Positions 9,701 to 17,467 of a DNA stretch of 64,000 bases are shown here, in pieces. Positions within the stretch are counted from its first letter, which is position 1, and every line of letters begins with the position of its first letter. The translations under genes and the position numbers were made by a program. This stretch comes from Mycolicibacter sp. MU0102 (GTDB lineage: Bacteria; Actinomycetota; Actinomycetes; Mycobacteriales; Mycobacteriaceae), in the NCBI RefSeq assembly GCF_963378105.1, contig NZ_OY726398.1, forward strand, positions 4,730,173-4,794,172. The letters are read 5' to 3'. The notes under the pieces are model-generated. The model saw only the letters and a list, made by a program, of their open reading frames with translations. It ran no database searches and was not told the origin of the DNA.

Positions 9701-12700
9701 CGCACCCCAACCGGGCGCAGCAGTCCCCCGTCGCCGGCGCGCGGAACGTCGGGCCGCATAACGGCAGACATGATGCACGCTTCGAGGAGGGCCGGATGAA
9801 TCTCATAGAGCCCCTGCTCGGAGCGGGCCGGTCCCGGCAGCGCGATCTCGGCAAGCGCCGTGGCACCGATGGTGTGCCCGCCGTCGCCGACACGGACCGC
9901 TACCAAACCCGAGAACGCAGGGCCGTATTGAATTCCGTGACGCTCGGACGTTTTTCGCAGTTCGGCACCGTCCACGCGGTCCTGGTGAGCTGCCAGCAAT
10001 GCGGCGATATCGCGGACCGCTGGTTGGCGACCATCCGGCCGTGCCTGCAACACTGCGGTTGCGCAGTCAACCCGGTCGCGCCCCTGATGGGTGTGCACCG
10101 CAAAGTCCAGTACCCCGGGTGCCACCACCACGGCCCCCGAGGACACCGATGTCCAGTCGTCCAGGGGCAGCATCTGTTCGAATCGAACGTCACGAATCTC
10201 GGTTGATTCGCCCAGGCTGGCACGGGCGGCGGCCAAAGCCATCTCGCAGTAGGCGGCCCCGGGCAAGATGGCCATGTTGTGAACCCGGTGATCATCGAGC
10301 CACGGGTGCGCCACGATTCCGACTTCGCCTTGCCAGACGTGGCGTTCGGGCTCCTCCAATAGGTGTACGTGCGCTCCCAACAAGGGGTGCACGGCCCGGA
10401 CCGCTGCGCCGCGCGGAGTGACGTCTGCGTCCTCCCTGCTGAATATCAGCTCGCGGTGGTTCCAGCTCGGCAGCGGCGCCTCCACCAAACTGCCCGACGG
10501 GTATTGCGCAGCGAAATCCACCGCCGTTCCGGCGCTGTGCAAGTCAGCGACGAACCCGCGCAATCCGTTCCAGGACTGGCGCTCTCGGGGGGTGGCTGCC
10601 AGCGCAGCGATGCGGATGTCGAGACTGCTGGCATTCTGCTCGAGAACCGCAGCCAACCGTGAGTCCGACGCCAGCTCGCCGAAGATCTGGTGGCCATCCT
10701 TGATCGCCGCCTGCACAGCCGCTGCGAACCGCGCCATGTAACGCAGGTTGTCCGCCCAGTACTGGCCGTCGAATGACGGCCGGTCACGTGGCGACCACAG
10801 TGTTGCCGAGTAGTACGGGATCTCGAGCTCGGTCGGCTTCAGGTCGGCGAGGGCTTGAGCCAGTTCATCGAGGACCGGTTCGACTTGTGGCGAGTGTGCG
10901 GCGACCGCGACCGCCAGCTCGCGCACCGGCACTCCCTGTTGCTGCCAGTTGGCCACCAGGTCGCGAACGGTCTCGCCGTCACCGCCGATGGTTGTCGACA
11001 CCGGCGACTCGACCACTGCGAGCACCGCGTCGGATACGTCACGAATGGAGAGCTCCGAAAGCACTTGCTGCGCAGGCAGTTCCACGGTGGCCATGGCGCC
11101 GCTGCCGGCGATTCGCGCTATCAGCCGTGCCCGGCGACAGGTGACGAGGAGCCCGTCCTCCAGCGTCAGCCCACCTGCGACGACGGCCGCCGCCGTCTCC
11201 CCGAGCGAATGCCCGATGACCGCGCCCGGCCGAACCCCATGGGCCTTCATCGCTTCGGCCAGTGCGACCTGGATGGCAAAGTTCGTCGGCTGCACTCGTT
11301 CGACCTCGGTCGGCGGAAGCTCGGCAGCGATGGTTTCGGCGAGTGAAAAGCCGGACTCCTCGGCGACGACCGGCTCCATTTTCGCGATCGCGGCCGCGAA
11401 CGCCGGTTCTTCGGCGAGCAATGCCGCCATTTTCGCCCACTGGGGAGTTTGTTCGGAGAAGACCCAGACCGGCCCGCGGCCGTCCGATCCGATAGCAGGC
11501 TGGTAGGCCAGGTCATTGCCGGCGATTTCGCGCAGCGCCTGTCCGAGCTCACCGAAGTTGCTCGCCGCCACAGCCGTTCGTATCGGCCGGTGTGACCGCC
11601 GCCGCGCCAGGGTGTAGCCGAGGTCGGCGAGAACGGTGTCAGCCATCGCGGGGCCGTGTTCGTCGACCCAGTCCGCCAACCGGGCGGACGTCACCCGCAG
11701 CTGGTCAGCGGAGGTCGCCGATATCGGGAAAAGCAGCGGCGCTTGCCGGCCGCCCTCTGTCGCCGATTCGGTAGTCCTCTCCGGTACCGGCGACACAGGT
11801 GGTTGCTCGACGATGACGTGCACGTTGGTGCCAGACAGGCTATGTGACGAGACCGCGGCCCGACGCGGATGGGCCGCCCTGGCCGGCCAGGCCGTGTTTT
11901 CCAGCGGCACAACCAGGTTGGTCTGTACCCCGGCCAGCTGGTCCGGCAGCCGGGTGAAATTCAAATGCTGTGGAACCGTGCCGTCCTGCAGTGCCAGTAT
12001 TGCCTTCATCAGACCCAGCGGTCCGGATGCCGATTGGCAGTGCCCGAAGTTGGTCTTGACCGACCCCAAGAAACAGCGATCGTCGGTGCCGTAGACCGCG
12101 GCCAGCCCCGCATACTCGGTCAGATCCGCGGCCGGGGCTCCCAGACCATGTGCTTCAACCAGCTCCACCGTCGCGGCCTCGACGCCGGCAGCGGCCAACG
12201 CGGCGTGATACACCGCAACCTGCGCCGGCGTCGACGGCGCCTCGGCTGTTCCGGTGCTGCCGTCCTGATTGGCGGCACTGCCGCGCAGCACAGCCAGGAT
12301 GCGGTCGTGATCGCGTATGGCCTCTGGCAACCGCTTGAGAAGCAACACCACGCAGCCTTCACCCGCGACGAATCCGTCGGCGGCGGCATCGAAGGCCCGG
12401 CATCGGCCGGTCGGGGACAACATGCCCTGCTGCGAGTCTGCAACGGACCTGCGGGGTTCGAGCATCACCGATACACCGCCCGCCAGGGCGAGCTCGCTTT
12501 CGCCGACCTGCAAGCTGCGGCACGCCTGGTGGACCGCCATGAGGCCCGAGGAACACGCCGTGTCCACCGTGACTGCCGGCCCGTGCAGTCCCAAGGCCTG
12601 CGACACGCGGGCGGAAGCGAAGCTGGTGTTGGTGGCGGTGAATCCGTAGGGTCCCTCAGCGGCGCCGTACTCCGCGGACAGCAACTCATAGTCGCTGTGC

Positions 12701-13107
12701 GTCAGCCCGACGAAGACGCCGGTCTGCGATCGACCCAGGGCCGCCGGGTCGATTCCGGCGTGCTCAACGGCCTCCCACGAGGTCTCCAGCAAGAGGCGAT
12801 GTTGCGGGTCGACCGCGATGGCCTCCGGCTCGGTCATGCCGAAGAAGTCGGCATCAAACGCGCCGATGGTGTCCAGGAAGCCGCCCCAGCGAGATACCGA
12901 TCGGCCCGGGGTACCCGGTTCGGAGCCGTAGTAGCTGTCGACATCCCAGCGTTCGGCGGGTACTTCGTCGATGAAATCGGCGCCGCGCAGCAATGCGTCC
13001 CAGAACTGCTGCGGCGACTCGATCCCGCCGGGAAGCCGGCACGCCATCCCGATGACGGCGACCGGTGAGGCGGACGGGCTGGAGGGGGGTGTGGGAGCGG
13101 TACTCAT
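6778..13107 (-). CDS. MAS-like type I polyketide synthase with divergent reducing domains
   Basis: A 2109-residue iterative synthase with order KS (about 15-440), AT (about 545-850), DH (about 890-1180), ER (about 1430-1720), KR (about 1750-1960) and ACP (about 2030-2095). Intact features: KS Cys185 in DTACSS, the histidines of EAHG and NFGH, AT Ser634 in GHSLGE, DH His940, NADPH motifs GGVGQA (ER) and GGTGGAG (KR), and the phosphopantetheine Ser2059 in GLDSL. Unusual features: the DH acid normally Asp is Glu1109, the KR position normally Tyr is Ala1911 with Asn replaced by Asp1915, and the conserved NFxDV segment of ER is IKWAE at about 1460-1464. Length and layout match mycocerosic-acid-type synthases. 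It is the first gene of the leftward operon and presumably makes the lipid chain used by PapA3. The frame is otherwise undamaged. Confidence 0.93.
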   Translation of the reverse strand: MSTAPTPPSSPSASPVAVIGMACRLPGGIESPQQFWDALLRGADFIDEVPAERWDVDSYYGSEPGTPGRSVSRWGGFLDTIGAFDADFFGMTEPEAIAVDPQHRLLLETSWEAVEHAGIDPAALGRSQTGVFVGLTHSDYELLSAEYGAAEGPYGFTATNTSFASARVSQALGLHGPAVTVDTACSSGLMAVHQACRSLQVGESELALAGGVSVMLEPRRSVADSQQGMLSPTGRCRAFDAAADGFVAGEGCVVLLLKRLPEAIRDHDRILAVLRGSAANQDGSTGTAEAPSTPAQVAVYHAALAAAGVEAATVELVEAHGLGAPAADLTEYAGLAAVYGTDDRCFLGSVKTNFGHCQSASGPLGLMKAILALQDGTVPQHLNFTRLPDQLAGVQTNLVVPLENTAWPARAAHPRRAAVSSHSLSGTNVHVIVEQPPVSPVPERTTESATEGGRQAPLLFPISATSADQLRVTSARLADWVDEHGPAMADTVLADLGYTLARRRSHRPIRTAVAASNFGELGQALREIAGNDLAYQPAIGSDGRGPVWVFSEQTPQWAKMAALLAEEPAFAAAIAKMEPVVAEESGFSLAETIAAELPPTEVERVQPTNFAIQVALAEAMKAHGVRPGAVIGHSLGETAAAVVAGGLTLEDGLLVTCRRARLIARIAGSGAMATVELPAQQVLSELSIRDVSDAVLAVVESPVSTTIGGDGETVRDLVANWQQQGVPVRELAVAVAAHSPQVEPVLDELAQALADLKPTELEIPYYSATLWSPRDRPSFDGQYWADNLRYMARFAAAVQAAIKDGHQIFGELASDSRLAAVLEQNASSLDIRIAALAATPRERQSWNGLRGFVADLHSAGTAVDFAAQYPSGSLVEAPLPSWNHRELIFSREDADVTPRGAAVRAVHPLLGAHVHLLEEPERHVWQGEVGIVAHPWLDDHRVHNMAILPGAAYCEMALAAARASLGESTEIRDVRFEQMLPLDDWTSVSSGAVVVAPGVLDFAVHTHQGRDRVDCATAVLQARPDGRQPAVRDIAALLAAHQDRVDGAELRKTSERHGIQYGPAFSGLVAVRVGDGGHTIGATALAEIALPGPARSEQGLYEIHPALLEACIMSAVMRPDVPRAGDGGLLRPVGVRSLRRHHLIRDVRYCLSTVTVARADACEADLELMDGSGNVLLTVEGLHFTAGRSEIESDVRILDERLLTIEWERRDQPGAASTDAGSWLLLSMADATDTLTGRLGGVLNGEGASSHTVSVPIGRGDVAAGLNGALDGHAGIVVVTPPALEAANPAQRGRDFVAYLLDVVRQMVALPGESPRLYVVTRDAATVRPGDRPNLEQAGLRGLIRVIDSEYPHLKVTQIDVDGGAAEHDEALVSHLAAQLQSGSDEDETAWRDGDWYTARLRPGPLGPADRRTTVVEHGQDCLRLQRNDPTEPESWEAVAYPRIAPGSGQIEVAVTVAGIKWAEASPVEEHLQQLGPDFAGVVTAVGPDVTGHRVGDHVGGISPDDCWSTFITCDARLTATLPAELPLTEAAAWPTAYATAWYGLHDLARVTSDDKVLIHCATGGVGQAAIAIARAAGCQIFATADSPRRRQQLHDMGIDHVYDSSNLEFADRIRHDTDGYGVDVVLNSLSGVAQRVGIELLSFGGRFIELGKQDVYGDSRLGLFPFRRNLSLHVVDLALLAHSHPETVQRLLCTVYRNAADGRLPQPPTTHHSLLDASFALGVADADDCAATVLLDMPQTGSTVAVVPPAQAQLFRADGAYIVTGGTGGAGLYLAAEMAAAGCGRIVLSGDSAPDSQAQRAIERLRALGTDIQVECGDIAEPQTADRLVAAATASGLPVRGVLHAVAAVGEAPLTEITGHLVDRCWGPKVHGAWNLHQSLQEEAAAQSVDWFCAFSSTAALIGTPGQGAAAAADSWLDAFGRWRQAQGLPATVIGWGPWADTGSSAVPVDGGRAAITSAEAARAFRAVLSYGRAWAGYAPITRAPWLTALAHRSPFAEAFRPVRRSSPDAQRFLAELKELPRDEWLGSILRLVSDQISLLLRRTVDPDRPLPEYGLDSLASLEFRTRVETETGVRVGPAQLTTVRGLSQHVCDQLAARVEHADSPGGR

Positions 13108-13218
13108 CGCGCTGGCGAGGTTACAGCAAGGTCACGACAGATTTGCGCCTGAGTAAACCACGGTTCCAATAACAGGCCACTAAACCACTATTTGAGTCCT
13201 CGACGACGGTCCAGGAGT

Positions 13219-14871
13219 TCACTTTGCCGCGATAGGACCCGGCTGGGCAGCATCGCCCTCAAGCCGGCCGCTAACACTACCAGCAGGTCGCAGCCGGGCC
13301 GGCAGCCAGGACGGAGGGGCATCGGGTGCCTCATCGAACACCCCGCCGGCCGGGTCGTCGGCCCATCCGTGGGCGCGCACCAGGTCTTGCTGCGGGCGGT
13401 AGATCTGCCTGATCACCAGTGCGCACAGCACCACGACCGCTAGATCGCGCAGCAACACCGTGGTGGTGAACCACTGCTCGGGCAGGCTGCGATCCGCAAC
13501 GCTGTAGAGGTAGTACATCCGCGGCATCCAGACCAGCGCATCGACGGTCATCCAGATCAGCAGCAGCCGGCGGTGGGGCAGCGCGAGCACCGCCAGCGGC
13601 ACCAGCCACAGCGAGAACTGCGGACTCCAGACCTTGTTGGTCAACAGGAACGCCGCAACCACCAGGAACGCCAACTGCGCGACGCGAGGGCGCCGCGGCG
13701 CAGTCAGCGCGATGTAGCCGATTCCGAGGCAGCACAGCGCGAACAGTGCGGCGACGGCGCCGTTGAGCACCGTCGGAGGCTGCCACATCCCCAGGTCGCC
13801 GTCGAAACCCCGCCAGCCGGTCAATGACCTGACCACGTTGTAGAGCGAATCCATGTCGTCGCCGCGGCGGGAGTTGAGCCGGAAGAATTCGCTCCAGCCC
13901 CGCGGTGCGTACAGCAGGACGGGCAGGTTCACCACCAGCCAGCTGACCGCGGTGGCCACCACGGTGCGTTTAACCTCCTGCAGCCGGCCGGTGCGCAGCG
14001 CCAGCACCAGCAGCGGGAACAACAGCAGTACCGGATACAGCTTGGCGGCGGTGCCCAGACCGAGCAGTACCCCGGCCGCAGTCGGGCGCCGGCGCGCCCA
14101 GGCCAACAGACCGGCCCCGGCGAACGCCGTCGCCAACGCATCGAAGTTGGTGAAGATCTGGAAGATCACCAGCGGCGAAGCCGCCACCAGCGCCGCGTCC
14201 CAGACGCGTCGACCGGCCAGCCCGGCTGTGGACCACACCGTCGCCAACCAGGCCAGGGCCAGACCCAGCGCGACGATGTCGAAGAACACCACCACCTCGG
14301 CGACCCCGCTCAACGCCGGGATCTTCACCACCTTGGTGATCGCCGTGTACGTCTTCGCCAGCGCCATCGCCGAATACTGGTACAGCCCGGTCAGCACCGG
14401 ATATTCCATGTACCGCACGGCGGGCAGTCCGTCGTAGCGGGTCTGTTCCTTGCCCGACGAGTCCTTCTCCACCCAGCTGGACTTGTACGGGAACTTGCCC
14501 TGATCCAATAGCTCCGCGGTGTAAAGCGGCACCACGTCGGAGTAGCACAGCTGAAAGTACGCGCGTTCGTTGTCCCAGTTGGCCACCCGCTGGTCGGGGC
14601 TCCCGCTACCGGTGCTCTGCAGGCACGCCGCCTTGGTGGTCCAGCCCAGCGCCAAGAAGAGCACGGCGATCAAAAACATCACCCGCAGCGGCGTCATGAA
14701 CCTGGTCCGCCCGATCAGCGCATGGCGGCCGACGGGCCCACCGATGGTGTTCGACAATGCCCGGCCGACTGCATCGGTGCGGCTGGGCAGATCACGGTCG
14801 TCGGCACTGCGCAGGTCCGCCGCCAGCCCGCGCGGTGAGCGCATCGTGCGTTCGGTCGTCTCCTGGCTCAC
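13219..14871 (-). CDS. GT87/DUF2029-type membrane glycosyltransferase-like protein
   Basis: A 550-residue protein with a short polar N-terminus and roughly ten or more hydrophobic helices, matching the mycobacterial Rv0051 family (GT-C fold, DUF2029/GT87). Members are polyprenyl-phosphate-sugar-dependent mannosyltransferases or uncharacterised relatives; the reaction of this branch is not established. The first extracytoplasmic loop, which carries the acidic residues important in GT-C enzymes, is long here and contains several Asp and Glu. The GTG start at 14871 overlaps the stop of the preceding ponA gene (GTGA, 14868-14871), so it is translationally coupled to a peptidoglycan synthase. The gene order ponA1 followed by this family is conserved in mycobacteria, although here an extra ponA copy lies between. 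Confidence 0.82.
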   Translation of the reverse strand: MSQETTERTMRSPRGLAADLRSADDRDLPSRTDAVGRALSNTIGGPVGRHALIGRTRFMTPLRVMFLIAVLFLALGWTTKAACLQSTGSGSPDQRVANWDNERAYFQLCYSDVVPLYTAELLDQGKFPYKSSWVEKDSSGKEQTRYDGLPAVRYMEYPVLTGLYQYSAMALAKTYTAITKVVKIPALSGVAEVVVFFDIVALGLALAWLATVWSTAGLAGRRVWDAALVAASPLVIFQIFTNFDALATAFAGAGLLAWARRRPTAAGVLLGLGTAAKLYPVLLLFPLLVLALRTGRLQEVKRTVVATAVSWLVVNLPVLLYAPRGWSEFFRLNSRRGDDMDSLYNVVRSLTGWRGFDGDLGMWQPPTVLNGAVAALFALCCLGIGYIALTAPRRPRVAQLAFLVVAAFLLTNKVWSPQFSLWLVPLAVLALPHRRLLLIWMTVDALVWMPRMYYLYSVADRSLPEQWFTTTVLLRDLAVVVLCALVIRQIYRPQQDLVRAHGWADDPAGGVFDEAPDAPPSWLPARLRPAGSVSGRLEGDAAQPGPIAAK

Positions 14872-17396
14872 GGGAGAGCCTCCGGCGCCGGGGGCGGGGG
14901 CGGCTCCGGCGGCGGGGGTGGTGGAGGCGGAGGAGGCGGTGGCGGGGGTGGAGGAGGCGGGAAGGGTTCCGGCATCGGGAAGCCCGGCGGCGGAGGCGCC
15001 GGCTCGTCAATATCCTGTGGCGGCGGCGGCGCCGGATACCAGTCGTACTGCACGGGGATAGGCGCGCTGGTCGGCACGCCCGCGGAACCGCCGATCTCAG
15101 TGGGCTTGGGGAACTGCACGATCGGGTCACCCCACAGCGCGCCGTCCATGCTGGCTTTCCAGATCTCGGCCGGCAGGCCCGCGCCGTATACCGGCCCGCC
15201 CCACTTGTTGGTCAGCGGTTCGTCGCCGCCGGTGGTGCCCACCCAGACCGCGGTCGACAGGGTCGGCGTGTAGCCGACCATCCAGGCGTCCCGGTTGGCC
15301 CCGGTGGTGCCGAGCTGCGTGGTGCCGGTCTTGGCCGCGGCCGGGCGCCCACCAGCCAGGTCGTGCCCGCCCGACCAGCTCGGAATCGCCTTCATGGCGT
15401 CGGTGACATTGTCCGCGACTGCTTTCGGGACTCGCTGCTCCCCGGAGTCCTTGGCGGCCGCTACGTCGAAGAGAACCCGGTCATCGGGGCCGACGACCTT
15501 CTGAATGAAGTGCGGCCGGTGGTACATGCCGGAGTCGGCCAGGGTCGCGTACGCCGACGCCATATCGATCACCCGAGTCTGGTACTGGCCGAGCACGATG
15601 CCATTCTCCGGGGGCCCGCCGAGGCCGTCCTGGGACAGGGTGTGCGCGACACCCGGGAAGCTCTTGGCGACCCCGAGATCGTGTGCGGCGTCGGCGACGT
15701 CCTGCGGTCCGTGCTTGAGCTTGAGCATCAGCCGGTAGTACGCCGTGTTGAGCGATCGTTTGAGCGCCTCGGCGATGTTGCAGACTCCACAGCTGGCGCC
15801 GCCCACATTGCTGATCTTGGTCTTGCCGACCGTCAGCGGGCCGCTGTCGATCTGCTCCCCCAGGCCGATGCCCTGTTTCAGCGCCGCCACCAAGGCGAAC
15901 ACCTTGAACGACGAACCGGTCTGCAAGCCGGCCTGCGCGAAGTCGAATCCACCGACCTCGTCGCCGCCGTAGTAGGCCCGCACCGCGCCGCTGCGAGGAT
16001 CGATGGAGACCACAGCGGTCCGCATGGTCGGTTTTTGCCCCGCCATGGTCGCTCTGACGGCTTTCTCCACCGCCCGCTGCGCCTTCATGTCGATCGTGGT
16101 GGTGATGCGCAGTCCCTCCATGTTCAGGGTCTGCTCGTCGATGTGGAACATGTCGAGCAATTCCTCGGTGACCTGGCGCTGGATCAGCCCGGCGGGCCCG
16201 GAGGCTTGGTCGGCATTGCGCGCCTGGTCAGGCGGGATCGTCGTCGGGAAGAACTGCTTGGCCCGCTCGCTGAGTGTCAGTGCGCCGGTTTGCACCATGC
16301 CGTCGAGTACCCAATTCCAGCGGTCGACGGCGCGATCCCGGTTGATCGCCGGGTCCAACGCGGACGGCCGCTGAATCACCGCCGCCAATAAGGCGCCCTC
16401 GGAGACGGTGAGGTCCTCGACCTGCTTGTCGAAGTACGCCCGGGCGGCCGCGGCGATCCCGTAGGTAGTGCGGCCGAAGTAGATGATGTTGAGGTAGGCC
16501 TCCAGCACTTCGTCTTTGGACCACGCCTCGGACATTTTGGTGGCGATGACGAGCTCTTTGCCCTTGCGGACCAGTCCGCCCATGCCGGCCCGCTCGGACC
16601 CGACCAGCGCGTTCTTGACGTACTGCTGGGTGATCGTCGAACCGCCCTGGGTGTCACCGCCGGTCAGATTGTTCTTGACCGCCCGAAACAACCCCGAGAC
16701 CGAGAAGCCGGAGTTGGTGTAGAAGTCGCGGTCCTCGGCGGCCAACACCGCGTCACGTACGTGAACCGGTACCCGGTCTAGCTTGATGTCAATCCGATTC
16801 CCGTCCGGCGGAACGATTTTCGCTAGCTCGGTACCGTCGGCTGCGAGGATTGTCGACACCTGAGTGGTGTGGATGTCACCGGGTTCGGGCACCTCCACGG
16901 TGCGGTAGGCCATCCCGAAGGTGACGACCGGCACCGCCAGGAGCGTCGCAGCGGCGGCGTACAGGCCGCGTCTGGCCCAGAGCCATTTCCGTCGCCGCGA
17001 TTCGTGCTGGTCGAACTGGACGTCGATATCTGCCGGCGATTCGTCTGGGACAAGGGGCTTTTCGCTGTCCGGGCGCGGGCGCTCCATGGCGGCCTTGACC
17101 GCTTCGAGGCGCTCTTGCAGGTCCAACTCGTCATCGGTGCAGTCGGCGGACTTGTCCGCGGCGGTGTCGGCGTCCGTCCCGCTCGCTTCGTCGGTGGGCT
17201 TGACGTCGGTCGTCGTCAAGAAGTGCTCTTCGTCAGCGCTGTTGGCACCCGGCGCTGTCGGACCCTGGGTCTTCACAGGAACCCAGGGCGTCCTTGCGGG
17301 TAGGAGTCGGGCTTCCGGCCCTTCGCCATCCCGAGTCGGGCGCAACCCTTTTCGGTGATCGGCGAAGTGCTCAGCAGCCAGTCGTCCCCCACGCAT
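14868..17396 (-). CDS. Second PonA1-type bifunctional penicillin-binding protein (tandem paralogue)
   Basis: An 842-residue class A PBP. A cytoplasmic acidic N-terminus (about 1-145) is followed by one membrane helix (about 148-170), a GT51 glycosyltransferase domain with AAEDRDFY and GGSTITQQYVKN, a transpeptidase domain with SSFK, SLN and KTG motifs, and a Pro-rich C-terminal tail. It polymerises lipid II and cross-links peptides at the outer membrane face. It is clearly homologous to the adjacent ponA1 along almost the whole length. Distinct features are a different N-terminus without the TTIIP motif of PonA1 and a tail containing 18 consecutive prolines. The first ATG (17396) is used but no clear ribosome-binding site is visible; an internal GTG could be the true start. 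It sits 71 bases downstream of ponA1. Confidence 0.9.
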   Translation of the reverse strand: MRGGRLAAEHFADHRKGLRPTRDGEGPEARLLPARTPWVPVKTQGPTAPGANSADEEHFLTTTDVKPTDEASGTDADTAADKSADCTDDELDLQERLEAVKAAMERPRPDSEKPLVPDESPADIDVQFDQHESRRRKWLWARRGLYAAAATLLAVPVVTFGMAYRTVEVPEPGDIHTTQVSTILAADGTELAKIVPPDGNRIDIKLDRVPVHVRDAVLAAEDRDFYTNSGFSVSGLFRAVKNNLTGGDTQGGSTITQQYVKNALVGSERAGMGGLVRKGKELVIATKMSEAWSKDEVLEAYLNIIYFGRTTYGIAAAARAYFDKQVEDLTVSEGALLAAVIQRPSALDPAINRDRAVDRWNWVLDGMVQTGALTLSERAKQFFPTTIPPDQARNADQASGPAGLIQRQVTEELLDMFHIDEQTLNMEGLRITTTIDMKAQRAVEKAVRATMAGQKPTMRTAVVSIDPRSGAVRAYYGGDEVGGFDFAQAGLQTGSSFKVFALVAALKQGIGLGEQIDSGPLTVGKTKISNVGGASCGVCNIAEALKRSLNTAYYRLMLKLKHGPQDVADAAHDLGVAKSFPGVAHTLSQDGLGGPPENGIVLGQYQTRVIDMASAYATLADSGMYHRPHFIQKVVGPDDRVLFDVAAAKDSGEQRVPKAVADNVTDAMKAIPSWSGGHDLAGGRPAAAKTGTTQLGTTGANRDAWMVGYTPTLSTAVWVGTTGGDEPLTNKWGGPVYGAGLPAEIWKASMDGALWGDPIVQFPKPTEIGGSAGVPTSAPIPVQYDWYPAPPPPQDIDEPAPPPPGFPMPEPFPPPPPPPPPPPPPPPPPPEPPPPPAPEALP

Positions 17397-17467
17397 CGCT
17401 GCAGTCGCATGGCCAACAGATTACTTCCGTGGACTCACCATCGGGTTGAAACAAGGTCACAAACGCA

